From Microtetraspora sp. NBRC 16547 (GTDB lineage: Bacteria; Actinomycetota; Actinomycetes; Streptosporangiales; Streptosporangiaceae): 64,000 nt of DNA. Of this stretch, positions 52,195 to 61,492 are shown one piece after another. A program made the position numbers and the translations under genes. The stretch covers positions 79,736 to 143,735 of the forward strand of contig NZ_BSSE01000021.1 in NCBI RefSeq assembly GCF_030268965.1, read 5' to 3'. Within the stretch, counting starts at the first letter, position 1. The number at the start of each line of letters is the position of its first letter. A model generated the notes under the pieces. That model did not search any database. It worked only from the letters and a program-made list of their open reading frames with translations, and was not told the origin of the DNA.

Positions 52195-53784
52195 TCAGGC
52201 CGTGGGCGGGGTGAAGAGGCTGACGATCCTGGTCAGCGTGGGGCGCAGCGAGTCCCAGTCCTCGGCCACGGTCGTCCAGGTCAGCACGCTGGTGGTGGTC
52301 CCGGTGGAGAGCACCCGCCGGAACTGGTGGTAGGTCACTCCCTTCTCCAGGTTGTTTCGCGCTGAGGACCCGCGCGGTCGGAACGTGAACTCCCAGTCCG
52401 CGACCGTGCCGTACTCGCTGGACGCGGAGGTGAGGCGGAGCCGCTGGTAGGCCTGCACGTCCGGGTAGAGGACCGCCTCGGCCTCGCGCAGCGAGGCGAG
52501 CGCGTCGGTTCCGCTCTGCCGTGTGATCTCGATGTCGAACCGCGACCGCCCCGCCGGATCAAGCCACTGGTACGCGGTATCACGCCCGCCCGAGGTGGCC
52601 CGCGTCCAGTCACGGGGGACGGCCGCCCGCCACCCGTGGTCGGGCGGGCTGGGCCGGTACCACGTCAGCTTCAGCCTCGTGGCGCCCACCGGGCCGGCCG
52701 ACGACGTGGCGGCGGCGGCCGGTGACGCGCCCGGTGGCAGGACCGGCGTCAGGACCGGCGTCGTGCCCGACGCCGGAGTCGTGGGCGAGGCGGGAGCGCC
52801 GGTTCCGGCGAGGGGGATCCGCTCCGCGTCCGCGGCGGGGCCGGGCCGCAGCATCGCCCAGCCGCCCACCGCTCCGGCGACCACCACCGCCGTCGCCACC
52901 CCTGTGACCAGCCGCGTACGGCTCCCGCCTCGGGACGGGGCCGGCGGCTCGGGGGAGGGCTCGAGGTCGGCGAGCATCCGGTCGGCGTCCTCCGGCGTGA
53001 GCCGCTTTCGCGGATCCCTCGCCAGCAGGCCGCCCACGACGGGGCGCAGCGCCTCGGGGACCGATTCCAGGTTGACCGCACGGTCGGCGCGGGGAGGCCG
53101 GTGGGCGACCGCCGTGTACAGCGTCGCGCCCAGCGCCCACAGGTCGGAGGCCCGAGTGGGGGGAGCACTGGTGGAGGAACCGCCGTCGACGCGTTCCGGC
53201 GCGAGGAAGGCGGCCGCGCTCCGGACCGCGCTGACCGGATCCCCGTGGGCGGGGGACCGGCCGGCGGCCTCCCGCGCGAACGCCGGGTCGCCCGCGAGCA
53301 CGCTGACACCGAAGTCGGCGAGCAGGATCCGGCCGTCGTGGCCGAGGAGCACGTTCGCCGGGCGCACGTCGCCGTGCCGTACCGCGGCCGCGTGGGCGTA
53401 GGCGAGCGCGGCGAGGACCTGGCGCGCGATCGAGGCGGCCCGCGGGACGAGGAGTGGCCCGTCGCCGGCGACCACGCCGTCGAGGGAGCGGGAGCGGACC
53501 AGCTCCATCACGATGTACGGGGTGCCGTCCTCCTCCGCGAAGTCATGGACGGCGGCGATGTTCGGATGCCGGAGCCGTTCGGCCTGCCGCGCCTCGCCGG
53601 CCAGTCGCCGGACGATCTCCAGGCGGCGGCCCTCGCGCAACCCCGCGGGCAGCAGCACCTCCCGTACGGCGACGGGCCGGTCGAGCAGGGTGTCGTGGCC
53701 CTCCCAGACGACGCCGGTCGTCCCCTGGCCGAGAGCACGCACCAGCCGGTAGCGCCGGACGATCAGCTGCCCCGGAGTTCCCAT
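52195..53784 (-). CDS. Ser/Thr protein kinase-like membrane protein (possible pseudokinase)
   Basis: PknB-type architecture, 529 aa: cytoplasmic kinase-like domain (residues 10-270), a transmembrane helix near 290-312, a Pro/Thr/Ala-rich linker and an external domain of about 170 residues (WYRPSPPDHGWRAAVP, FEITRQSG-like pattern). The glycine loop LGQGTTGVV and DFG (157-159) are present. However the ATP-anchoring Lys is Arg41 (VAVREV), and the catalytic loop reads HGDVRPAN (137-144) in place of HRDLKPxN. ATG 53784 with AGGCAGG upstream. Follows the sulfate transporter genes by 53 bp. Confidence 0.85.
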   Translation of the reverse strand: MGTPGQLIVRRYRLVRALGQGTTGVVWEGHDTLLDRPVAVREVLLPAGLREGRRLEIVRRLAGEARQAERLRHPNIAAVHDFAEEDGTPYIVMELVRSRSLDGVVAGDGPLLVPRAASIARQVLAALAYAHAAAVRHGDVRPANVLLGHDGRILLADFGVSVLAGDPAFAREAAGRSPAHGDPVSAVRSAAAFLAPERVDGGSSTSAPPTRASDLWALGATLYTAVAHRPPRADRAVNLESVPEALRPVVGGLLARDPRKRLTPEDADRMLADLEPSPEPPAPSRGGSRTRLVTGVATAVVVAGAVGGWAMLRPGPAADAERIPLAGTGAPASPTTPASGTTPVLTPVLPPGASPAAAATSSAGPVGATRLKLTWYRPSPPDHGWRAAVPRDWTRATSGGRDTAYQWLDPAGRSRFDIEITRQSGTDALASLREAEAVLYPDVQAYQRLRLTSASSEYGTVADWEFTFRPRGSSARNNLEKGVTYHQFRRVLSTGTTTSVLTWTTVAEDWDSLRPTLTRIVSLFTPPTA

Positions 53785-53837
53785 CCTGCCTGCCTCTGTA
53801 CAAGGGCAAATACCACTGGATCGGGAGTCTTGCACAA

Positions 53838-54812
53838 CTAATGGGGCGGAAGGGACCTGCTTGCTCTATGGGCGGGGCGCACGTTGACGGTGTCGCCGGG
53901 GTTGAGCGCGAGCTGCTCGGCCACACCGCGCGTCACCTGGACCCAGGCCTCGCGGTCGTCGATCAGCAGCTCCACCCTGACCTCGAAGCCGAGCCGGACG
54001 ACGCGTGCGACCGTCGCCTGGCTGCTGCCCGGCCGCGGCTCGGCGGTGATCTCGATGTCGTGCGGCCGTACGAGGTTTCCGCCGATCTCGGTGACCGGGC
54101 CGAGGAACCGCATGACGAACGGGTTGGCCGGGTTGTCGTAGACGTCCGCCGGGCTGCCGACCTGCTCCACCGCGCCGTCGGCGAGGACGACGACGGTGTC
54201 GGCGACCTCGATGGCCTCCTCCTGATCGTGGGTGACGAACACGGTCGTGACGTGGACCTCGTCGTGCAGGCGGCGCAGCCAGGTCCGCAGCTCCTTGCGC
54301 ACCTGGGCGTCGAGCGCGCCGAACGGCTCGTCGAGCAGCAGCACCTCGGGTTCCACGGCCAGGGCGCGGGCGAGGGCCATGCGCTGGCGCTGGCCACCGG
54401 AGAGCTGGGACGGGTACCGGTCGGCCATCCGCTCCAGGTGGACGAGTTCGAGCAGCTCCATGACCCGCTCGCGGATCTCGTTCTTGGGCCGCTTGCGGAT
54501 CTCCAGCCCGAAGGCCACGTTGCGGAACACCGTCATGTGCTTGAAAGCGGCGTAGTGCTGGAAGACGAACCCCACGTTGCGCCGCTGGGGCGCCAGCCGG
54601 GTCGCGTCAACGCCGGAGATCCGTACGGTCCCGGTGTCGGGGTGCTCCAGCCCGGCGATGACACGCAGCAGGGTCGACTTCCCGCCGCCGCTCGGGCCGA
54701 GCAGGGCGGTCAGCGAGCCGGAGGCGACGTCGACGGAGACCTCACGCAGCACGGGGGTGGTCCCGAAGGACTTGTTCACGTCGCGTACTTCGATGTGGAC
54801 GGGGGTGGTCAT
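53838..54812 (-). CDS. cysA: Sulfate/thiosulfate ABC transporter ATP-binding protein
   Basis: ATPase of 324 aa. Walker [11 protein letters not shown]-loop [13 protein letters not shown], signature [15 protein letters not shown], Walker [13 protein letters not shown] and switch His in VTHDQEEA, then a TOBE-like C-terminal domain. The QHYALFKHMTV-type Q-loop is characteristic of CysA. Starts 1 bp after the cysW stop. Last transporter gene of the operon. Confidence 0.93.
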   Translation of the reverse strand: MTTPVHIEVRDVNKSFGTTPVLREVSVDVASGSLTALLGPSGGGKSTLLRVIAGLEHPDTGTVRISGVDATRLAPQRRNVGFVFQHYAAFKHMTVFRNVAFGLEIRKRPKNEIRERVMELLELVHLERMADRYPSQLSGGQRQRMALARALAVEPEVLLLDEPFGALDAQVRKELRTWLRRLHDEVHVTTVFVTHDQEEAIEVADTVVVLADGAVEQVGSPADVYDNPANPFVMRFLGPVTEIGGNLVRPHDIEITAEPRPGSSQATVARVVRLGFEVRVELLIDDREAWVQVTRGVAEQLALNPGDTVNVRPAHRASRSLPPH

Positions 54813-54813
54813 T

Positions 54814-55596
54814 TCAGTCCTTTGGGCGCAGGAGCCTGGTGAGCAGCAGGGCGACGACGGCGAGCAGCGCGAGCGCCGTGGCCGCCGCGAACGCGGCCGG
54901 CTGGTCGAAGTTCTGGAAGCGTTCCTCGACGAACAGCGTGAGGGTCTGGGTCTGGTCGACCAGGCGTCCGGAGACGACCGCGACCGCGCCGTACTCGCCG
55001 AGGGAGCGGGCCAGGCACAGCACCACGCCGTACGCCAGGGCCGACCGGATGCCGGGGAGCGTGATACGGAGGAACGTCTGGAAGCGGCTCGCCCCGAGGG
55101 TGTGCGCGGCCTGTTCCTGCTCGTCGCCGAGCTCCTCCAGGACGGGCACCACGGAGCGGACCACCAGCGGCAGCGCCACGAACACCGTGGCGAGCACCAT
55201 GCCGGGTGTGGAGAAGATGATCTGCAGGCCCCAGCTCTCCAGCAGCCCGCCCACCGGGGAGAACCTGCCGTACAGCAGGGTGAGCGCGAGCCCGACGACG
55301 ACCGGGGAGACCGCCATCGGCAGGTCGATGAACGCGCCGAGCAGCCGCTTGCCCGGGAACTCGTGCCGGACCAGCAGGATGGCCGCGCCGACGCCGAACA
55401 CGGTGTTGGCGACGACCGCCCACAGCGCGACGACGAGGGTGACCCGGAACGCGTGCAGCGCCGACGGCGAGGTCAGCGCCTCGACGAACGGGGCAAGACC
55501 GTCGCCGAACGTCCGCCAGATGATCAGCCCGACGGGAAGGACCAGCAGAAAGAACAGGTAGACGACGGCGATCGTGCGCAGGCCGTACTTAGCCAC
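54814..55596 (-). CDS. cysW: Sulfate ABC transporter permease CysW
   Basis: Membrane permease of 260 aa with six helices. The EAA motif is [20 protein letters not shown], followed by [11 protein letters not shown], a CysW hallmark. Overlaps cysT by 8 nt and abuts cysA. Imports sulfate or thiosulfate with CysT, CysA and the binding lipoprotein. Confidence 0.92.
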   Translation of the reverse strand: MAKYGLRTIAVVYLFFLLVLPVGLIIWRTFGDGLAPFVEALTSPSALHAFRVTLVVALWAVVANTVFGVGAAILLVRHEFPGKRLLGAFIDLPMAVSPVVVGLALTLLYGRFSPVGGLLESWGLQIIFSTPGMVLATVFVALPLVVRSVVPVLEELGDEQEQAAHTLGASRFQTFLRITLPGIRSALAYGVVLCLARSLGEYGAVAVVSGRLVDQTQTLTLFVEERFQNFDQPAAFAAATALALLAVVALLLTRLLRPKD

Positions 55597-56434
55597 GGCG
55601 GCTCCCCCATCGTTGCAGGAGGTCGAGCGAGACCAGCGCGACCAGGGCCACGATCAGCAGGACGGTCGAGATCGCCGCGGCGCCGGTCGTGTTGTCCCCC
55701 TCGATCTGGCTGAAGATGTTGACCGCCGCGACCTGGGTCTTGAACGGCAGGTTGCCCGAGATCAGCACGATCGAGCCGAACTCCGAGATCGCCCGGGTGA
55801 ACGCCAGGGCGGTGCCGGACAGCATCGCGGGCACGAGGTTGGGCAGGACGATCCGCCGGAATGTCTGGAACGGGCTCGCGCCCAGGGACGCCGCGGCCTG
55901 CTCCATGTCCTTGTCCAGCTCGATCAGCACCGGCTGGACCGTACGGACGACGAACGGCAGCGTGACGAAGAGCAGCGCGAGGCCGACGCCGGCCCTGCTG
56001 TAGGCGAGGTTCACCCCCAGCGGGCTCTCCGGACCGTACAGCGCGAGCAGGACCAGCCCGGCGACGATCGTCGGCAGCGCGAACGGCAGGTCGATGAGCG
56101 TGTCCACGATCCCCTTGCCGGGGAAGCGGTCGCGGACCAGCACCCAGGCGATGACCGTGCCCAGGACGAGGTTGATCAGCGCGACGATCGCCGAGGCGCC
56201 GATCGTGAGGGTGAGCGCGGCCCACGCGTCGGGTGTGGTGACCGCCCTCCAGAAGTAGCCGAGCCCCTCGTCGGTGGAGCGCCACACCACGAGGGCGAGC
56301 GGGATCAGCACGATCAGGCTCAGGTACAGCACGGCCGAGCCGAGGCCGAGGGCGGTTCCCCCGGAAAGACGCGCGCGCCGTCGCGCCCCCGCGCGCGGCG
56401 GGGGAGCGGTGCGGGTAGCGGTTTCCGCGGTCAC
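55589..56434 (-). CDS. cysT: Sulfate ABC transporter permease CysT
   Basis: Membrane permease of 281 aa. A basic N-terminal tail precedes six helices; the EAA loop is MEQAAASLGASPFQTFRRIV and ISEFGSIVLISGNLPFKT is the CysT signature. GTG start. About 125 bp downstream of the binding-protein gene, spacing that leaves room for a weak stem or promoter. Confidence 0.93.
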   Translation of the reverse strand: MTAETATRTAPPPRAGARRRARLSGGTALGLGSAVLYLSLIVLIPLALVVWRSTDEGLGYFWRAVTTPDAWAALTLTIGASAIVALINLVLGTVIAWVLVRDRFPGKGIVDTLIDLPFALPTIVAGLVLLALYGPESPLGVNLAYSRAGVGLALLFVTLPFVVRTVQPVLIELDKDMEQAAASLGASPFQTFRRIVLPNLVPAMLSGTALAFTRAISEFGSIVLISGNLPFKTQVAAVNIFSQIEGDNTTGAAAISTVLLIVALVALVSLDLLQRWGSRRG

Positions 56435-56558
56435 TTCGGGCCACCCCGCTTCGAGTCGATCAGCACGGAGTCGATCCGGGTAGGGCGGATCCGGGTAGGG
56501 CGGATTCGGGTCGGGCCGGTCACTGCGCGTCGGTCACTCTGGCCGGTCATCCGGGACG

Positions 56559-57566
56559 TCACTTCTCGGTCGCGACGCCGAGCTTGCGCTCGATCTCCGC
56601 GACGCGGCCGGTCTTCGGGTCGAAGAAGTCACTGGTGATCTTGTCCCAGCCGCCGATGTCCTCGATGGTGAAGAGCCGTGGCGGGTCGGGCCACGTGAAG
56701 CCGGTCACGCCGTCGATCACCGGGCGGTAGCCGTTCTTGGCGAAGATCGTTTGCGCCTCGACCGAGTAGAGGTACTTGAGGAAGGCCGCGGCCTCCTTGG
56801 GGTGGGCCGAGTTCTTGGTGACGGCGACCGGGTTCTCGATCAGGAGGGTGGCGTCCGGGACGACGTACTCCAGCTCCTGCTTGTTCTGCTGGGCGAAGAT
56901 CGCCTCGTTCTCGTAGGTCAGCAGCGCGTCGCCCTTGCCGCCGGTGAAGGTCTGCAGTGCCTTGCGGCCGCTGTCGTCCTGGACGGGGACGTTGTGCAGG
57001 AGCGAGTCGAGGTAGGCGAGGCCGGCCTCCTGGTTCGCGTCCTTGTCCGACTTCGCGCCGTACCCGGCGAGCAGGTTCCAGCGGGCGGCGCCCGAGGTGA
57101 AGGGGTTCGGCGTGATGACCTCGACGCCGGGCTTGATCAGGTCGTCCCAGGTCCTGAGGTTCTTCGGGTTGCCCTTGCGGGTGCCGACGACCACGATCGA
57201 CTTCGTCAGGATGCCCTTGGTGGGGCCGCTGTTCCAGTCCTCGGCCACGAGCCCGGCCTTGACGAGGCGGGTGATGTCGGTTTCGAGGGAGAACTCGACG
57301 ATGTCGGCCTTCAGCCCGGCCGCCACGGCCCGGCTCTGGTCGCCGGAGGCGCCGTACGACTGGGTGAAGGTGATGCTCTTCCCCTCGGGAGTCTTCTGGA
57401 AGGCGGCGATGATGTCCGTGAAGGCCGCCTGCGGGGTGGAGTAGGCGACCAGCGCCAGCGTGACCTTGCCGTCACCCCCGGAACCGCTGCCTCCCCCGCA
57501 GGCTGCGACCAGGGTGGTGGTCGCGATGGCGGCGGCCGTGATCGCCCGTAGCCTGCGAACGCTCAT
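56559..57566 (-). CDS. sbp: Sulfate-binding lipoprotein
   Basis: Extracellular solute-binding lipoprotein of 335 aa. Signal with lipobox LVAACGG (Cys about 23), then sulfate-binding family features: YSTPQAAFTDIIAAFQKT, QSYGASGDQSRAVAAGLKAD, NPFTSGAARWNLLAGYG and NGYRPV near the end. GGGAG lies upstream of the ATG. First gene of the sulfate operon. Confidence 0.93.
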   Translation of the reverse strand: MSVRRLRAITAAAIATTTLVAACGGGSGSGGDGKVTLALVAYSTPQAAFTDIIAAFQKTPEGKSITFTQSYGASGDQSRAVAAGLKADIVEFSLETDITRLVKAGLVAEDWNSGPTKGILTKSIVVVGTRKGNPKNLRTWDDLIKPGVEVITPNPFTSGAARWNLLAGYGAKSDKDANQEAGLAYLDSLLHNVPVQDDSGRKALQTFTGGKGDALLTYENEAIFAQQNKQELEYVVPDATLLIENPVAVTKNSAHPKEAAAFLKYLYSVEAQTIFAKNGYRPVIDGVTGFTWPDPPRLFTIEDIGGWDKITSDFFDPKTGRVAEIERKLGVATEK

Positions 57567-57585
57567 GGGCTTCTCCCTGCTTTTC

Positions 57586-57609
57586 CTACTAAATAAGTCG
57601 GCTTAGCAG
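57586..57609. promoter_or_regulatory. Inverted repeat upstream of sulfate operon
   Basis: CTACTAA and TTAGCAG separated by 10 nt, 20-43 bp before the sbp start, in an A/T-rich patch that should hold the promoter. Possible operator for a sulfur-status regulator. No cysteine- or SAM-riboswitch motif is seen. Confidence 0.4.
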
Positions 57610-57666
57610 ATATTGAAGCCCGGCGGCGATATTTCCGTCAAGTCAGGTAGGTATTATGGCCAAGGC

Positions 57667-59061
57667 TCAGCAAATACTGTCTAGCGACTGTGCGGTGCCC
57701 GGCGACGACGGGCCCTTCGCTGGACGGGGCGACCGCTGCGGAACCTGCCGGGGACGAGGATGCTCGGCTCGTGAATGCCGGGCCCGTGGGTGCTGGGGGC
57801 GCAGGGCCTTGCCGACCTCGCGCTGGATGAGGCCCCAGTCGGGATCGGCCGTGTTGACCAGCGGAGGCACGAACTGCAGGCTCCGGATGTGCGCCTTCTT
57901 GATCTTTTCGGAGAGTTTGAGCAGCGCCGGCAGCATGCTCTGCGGCACGTCCGTCGTGACATACCGCTTGGTCGCGTCCGCGATTCGCTCGAAGCCGCGC
58001 AGCACCGCCACCGGGTCGGCCTGCTTGGCGACGGCGTTCAGCAGGCACTTCTGCCGACCCATCCGCACGTAGTCGTCGCTGTCGGTGCGCGACCTGCCGA
58101 ACCACAGGGCCTGCTGGCCGTCGAGCCGGCGCCGGCCCGCCTCCAGCACGCCGCCCTCCAGCCCGTACGGGATGTCCTGCCTGATGGTGACTGTGACCCC
58201 GCCGATGGCGTTGACGATCTGGGTGAAGCCCTTCATGTCGAGCATCGCGTAGTAGTCGATGTGGAGGCCGAGAATGCCGCTGACGGTGTCCCTGAGCAGC
58301 CGCATCCCGCGGTCTCCGTGTGCGCCGGGAACGATCGACGGATGGTCCTCGGCCCATTGGTACACCTCGTTGAGCAGGCCGGGCGTCGCCTCGTCGCCGT
58401 CGCCGGAGAACCCCCACGGGAACGCGTTCCTGGCCGGGCCCGGAGGCATCGGCACATGCTCCAGATTGCGCGGCAGGCCGAACAGCACGGTGTCCCCGGT
58501 GCGGGTGTCCACGCTCGCCACGGTGACGCTGTCGGTGCGCGCGCCGGGGCGGTTCCTCGCCGCGTCCGCCCCGACCAGGAGGACGTTCAGCCGCGGCTTA
58601 CGCGCCCATGGATCCGGCCGCAGCGGTACCCCTCCGTTGAACACGGTGAGCAGGACGTCCCTGGACACGTAGGCCAGCCGGCCCGCGTACGCCATGGGAG
58701 CGACCACGAGCACGCACAGCAGCGAGACCACGCCGGTCGCGATGCCACGCTCCACCTTGTCGAGGTTCAGGGGCCGCACCAGTCGATACGACGACACGAT
58801 GACGGCGGACCAGCAGAACCCGATCGCCAGGGCCGCCAGGATCAGCCCGGTCAGCCAGTTGGGCCGTACGGCCAGTTCGAGCAGGGCCGGGCGGAACGCC
58901 GTGGCGGCCGCGAACACCGCTCCGAGGAGCACGGTGTACGCGCCCGCGAGCGCCAGTCCCGTCCTGGTCCGGCCCGCCACCAGATGGGCCAGCCCCCAGA
59001 CCATCGCCGAGGCGAGGGTCAGCGCCAGTGCCTGTCCGAGATTCCGCCAGTCGGTCCGCAT
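57667..59061 (-). CDS. LCP family protein (LytR-CpsA-Psr)
   Basis: Membrane-bound glycopolymer ligase of 464 aa. Four N-terminal helices, more than the single helix usual in the family, precede the extracellular LCP domain with VLLVGADAARNRPGARTDSV, GFTQIVNAIGGVTVTI and LDGQQALWFGRSRTDSDDYV. Arg and Asp residues that bind polyprenyl pyrophosphate are present. The Pro/Arg-rich C-terminal 45 residues are unlike the rest. ATG 59061 has GGAG 8 nt upstream. Confidence 0.87.
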   Translation of the reverse strand: MRTDWRNLGQALALTLASAMVWGLAHLVAGRTRTGLALAGAYTVLLGAVFAAATAFRPALLELAVRPNWLTGLILAALAIGFCWSAVIVSSYRLVRPLNLDKVERGIATGVVSLLCVLVVAPMAYAGRLAYVSRDVLLTVFNGGVPLRPDPWARKPRLNVLLVGADAARNRPGARTDSVTVASVDTRTGDTVLFGLPRNLEHVPMPPGPARNAFPWGFSGDGDEATPGLLNEVYQWAEDHPSIVPGAHGDRGMRLLRDTVSGILGLHIDYYAMLDMKGFTQIVNAIGGVTVTIRQDIPYGLEGGVLEAGRRRLDGQQALWFGRSRTDSDDYVRMGRQKCLLNAVAKQADPVAVLRGFERIADATKRYVTTDVPQSMLPALLKLSEKIKKAHIRSLQFVPPLVNTADPDWGLIQREVGKALRPQHPRARHSRAEHPRPRQVPQRSPRPAKGPSSPGTAQSLDSIC

Positions 59062-59150
59062 CCGCAGCACTCCACGTCCGGGTATTCCGTCGCTACTGCC
59101 CGCCGAGCTGGGCTTATAACAGGTTAGTAACGGAACCCGTGGAATCGCGG

Positions 59151-60554
59151 TCAGCTTGCCGTGCAGCTGTCCTGGGTCGCGTCGAAGCCCTCGACGTCAT
59201 CCAGGGTCTTGGGCGGCTTGAGCCCCTGCCAGTCCGCGCCGATGACGAGCACCAGTGTCTGGGTCTGCGCGTTCTTGACGAGATAGGTCTTCGACGTGGC
59301 CAGCTCGCGGTAGAGCCTGGGCGCCCGGCTCGCGCCGTTGGGGGAGTACTTGATGAACGTCTTGGCGTACTGCTTCCCGGCCGTGGTGATCTTCCTGACG
59401 TGGTAGCCCCGCTGCTCCAGCTCGGCGGCGACCGTGGTGCCGACGCCCTGCTTGCCGCTGCCGTTCTCCACGATGATGTGGATCTGGGACTTCGGGATCT
59501 TCTGCTCGCCGCCCTTGACGCCCTTGCTGATCTGGTCGGCGGCGACCATCTTGAACAGGCGGTCCGCCTGCGGCTGGACCCACTCCACCCGGCCGGGGTT
59601 GGTGACGGAGTAGCGCCACGGCGTGGTCACGAACCGGATCTGGCCGGCGGTCAGGCCCTCGGCGCTCACCGCGAGGTCCTTCATCACGCCCACGGTCAGG
59701 TCGGGGTCGGTGGTGATCGACTTGGTCACCGCGTCGAGGAAGCCGAAGAGCGTCTTCGGGTCGGTCAGCGTCTCGCCGCTCATCGCCTTCTTGGCCATCG
59801 AGGCGAGGAACATCTGCTGGCGCTGGATGCGGCCGATGTCGGAGCCGTCGCCCAGGCTGTAGCGGGCCCGGACGTACCCGAGCGCCTGCTCACCCTTGAG
59901 CACCTGCCGTCCGGCCTCCAGGTTCAGCCGCGCCTTCTTGTCCTTGATCGGCTCGGGCACGCAGATCGGGACGCCGCCCAGCGCGTTCACCATCGACTTG
60001 AACCCGGTGAAGTCCACCTTCACGAAATGGTCGATGCGGATGTCGGTCAGTGCCTCGATCGTCTTCCAGGTGCAGGCGATGCCGCCGGAGTTGAACGACT
60101 CGTTGATCATGCCGACGTGGGGCTGCTGCCCGGGGAGCCCGTTCTTCGCGGGACAGGAGGGGAGCTGGACGAGCGAGTCCCTGGGGAAGCTGATCAGCAT
60201 CGCGCCGTCCCGCTTCGGCGAGATGTGGGCGAGGATGATCGTGTCGGTCCGCTCGCCCTCGAACTTGCCGTACTTCGCGTTGGCCCCGTCGCGCTGGTCC
60301 GAGCCGACGATCAGCACGTTCATCGCTTTGCTGATCTTCACGGGCCGGGGGCCCAGATCCTGCTTGGCCACGACCTCGTGCTTGACGTTGCCGGTGAGCT
60401 TCACGTATCCGCCGACGAGGAAGGTCACCCCGCCAACGGCCACGCCGAGGACACCCGCCAGCAGGGCCCACAGCCACGCCCGCCATTTGGGCGGGGTGGG
60501 TGGGGCGGGCGGCTCCTCCACGGGAAGGGCAGGACGCACGTCGACAAGACCCAC
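59151..60554 (-). CDS. LCP family protein with LytR_C domain
   Basis: Protein of 467 aa: cytoplasmic Pro-rich tail, one transmembrane helix (LWALLAGVLGVAVGGVTFLV), LCP domain with VLIVGSDQRDGANAKYG, GERTDTIILAHISPKRDGA and KGEQALGYVRARYSLGDGSD, then a LytR_C domain (IHIIVENGSGKQGVGTTVAA). Attaches wall glycopolymers to peptidoglycan. GTG 60554 with AGGAG 8 nt upstream. Upstream of the other LCP gene on the same strand, perhaps one operon. Confidence 0.9.
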   Translation of the reverse strand: MGLVDVRPALPVEEPPAPPTPPKWRAWLWALLAGVLGVAVGGVTFLVGGYVKLTGNVKHEVVAKQDLGPRPVKISKAMNVLIVGSDQRDGANAKYGKFEGERTDTIILAHISPKRDGAMLISFPRDSLVQLPSCPAKNGLPGQQPHVGMINESFNSGGIACTWKTIEALTDIRIDHFVKVDFTGFKSMVNALGGVPICVPEPIKDKKARLNLEAGRQVLKGEQALGYVRARYSLGDGSDIGRIQRQQMFLASMAKKAMSGETLTDPKTLFGFLDAVTKSITTDPDLTVGVMKDLAVSAEGLTAGQIRFVTTPWRYSVTNPGRVEWVQPQADRLFKMVAADQISKGVKGGEQKIPKSQIHIIVENGSGKQGVGTTVAAELEQRGYHVRKITTAGKQYAKTFIKYSPNGASRAPRLYRELATSKTYLVKNAQTQTLVLVIGADWQGLKPPKTLDDVEGFDATQDSCTAS

Positions 60555-60745
60555 GTTCTTAACTCCTGACAATCGGACGAGGGCTGTCGCCCGCGTCGGA
60601 GAGCCCGAAAAGCGGCAAATCGCGGAAAGTGTAGCGATCCACCCTGAACATCGCGCATCGCCGTGCTGGCAACCAGGCTGCAAGCGACGGTCAAGTGGGC
60701 GCCCCTAGCTCTGTGACGCACGAAACAGGCGAAAGGTTGTGAAAT

Positions 60746-61249
60746 ATGGCGCGAAATGCGCTGCCCGTCGCGGCCGCCGCCGGGCTCATCCTCCTCATCG
60801 GCGGCGTGTACGGCATGAGCTCCCTCTCCACCATGTCCTGGGGCGTGCCGATCTTCGTGATCGGCCTGTTCCTGCTGATCATCGGTGCGACCGCGCTCAC
60901 CGCCAGGCTCGCCAGAGGCCAGGGGCCGTCCTCCGGCGTACTCGGGCGGATGAAGGACTTCATGGGCACGGGCAACCAGGAACTGATCGGCTCCGGCGTC
61001 CCCTCCCGAGCCCTGATCACCGGGATGCGGGACACCGGGACGATGGTGAACGACCAGGTAGTCGTCGAGTTCGACCTCCAGGTGCAGCCCGCGGGCGGGT
61101 CGCCGTACCTCGTGAGCCACCGCCAGATCCTGCCGCGCCTCCTGATGGGTGCTGTCCTTCCTGGCAGGAACGTCCAGGTCTGGGTTGATCCCACGAACCC
61201 GCAGCGCCTGGCCATCGACTGGTCGGCCCTCCCGGCCCAGAGTCCCTGA
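60746..61249 (+). CDS. Membrane protein of unknown function
   Basis: Protein of 167 aa with two N-terminal helices (LPVAAAAGLILLIGGVYGM and WGVPIFVIGLFLLIIGATAL) and a C-terminal beta-rich domain (GMRDTGTMVNDQVVVEFDLQ, VLPGRNVQVWVDPTNPQRLA). The soluble part resembles domains in SHOCT/DUF3592-type proteins; assignment is tentative. AAAGG lies before the ATG. Confidence 0.7.
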   Translation: MARNALPVAAAAGLILLIGGVYGMSSLSTMSWGVPIFVIGLFLLIIGATALTARLARGQGPSSGVLGRMKDFMGTGNQELIGSGVPSRALITGMRDTGTMVNDQVVVEFDLQVQPAGGSPYLVSHRQILPRLLMGAVLPGRNVQVWVDPTNPQRLAIDWSALPAQSP

Positions 61250-61334
61250 GATCCGGTACGGCGGCGCCGCACCGGATCCTCATTGTGCAGTCGGCATGGT
61301 GTTCCCGCTGCGAAAGCGGAAGTATGCTTCCCCC

Positions 61335-61373
61335 ATGCATCGTTCGTGTCGCAACTGGTGGCGCTCCTCGTAG
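61335..61373 (+). CDS. trpS leader peptide
   Basis: Twelve codons, MHRSCRNWWRSS, with tandem Trp codons TGG TGG at 61356-61361. A TATGCT hexamer at 61323-61328 ends 6 nt before the ATG, so the leader may be read from a leaderless mRNA. The Trp codons lie at the 5' edge of a hairpin (segments 1 and 2), as needed for ribosome stalling to control downstream pairing. Confidence 0.8.
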   Translation: MHRSCRNWWRSS

Positions 61374-61430
61374 GAGCGGCCACTCTCGCGCACGACCCCG
61401 GGCCGTTCGGATGGACGGCCCTTCTTGTTG
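61358..61430 (+). promoter_or_regulatory. Transcription attenuator of trpS
   Basis: Segment 1 (61358-61368, over the Trp codons) pairs with segment 2 (61372-61383). Segment 2 can instead pair with segment 3: GAGCGGCC (61374-61381) with GGCCGTTC (61401-61408), 8 bp with one G-U. Segment 3 with 4 makes the terminator stem 61400-61408/61413-61421, loop GGAT, followed by TTCTTGTTG. Low charged tRNA-Trp would stall ribosomes at the Trp codons, free segment 2 and prevent termination. Confidence 0.8.
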
Positions 61431-61492
61431 CTCTTCCTCGGTCGAGGGGCCTCCTCCGGATGGCGAATCATCCGAAACGCCAGGAGGAATCC

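Noticed and set aside
56435..56558. Riboswitch in the sulfate operon
   Set aside because: The sbp-cysT spacer holds only short GGGTAGGGCGGAT-type repeats; no SAM or other riboswitch core is visible.
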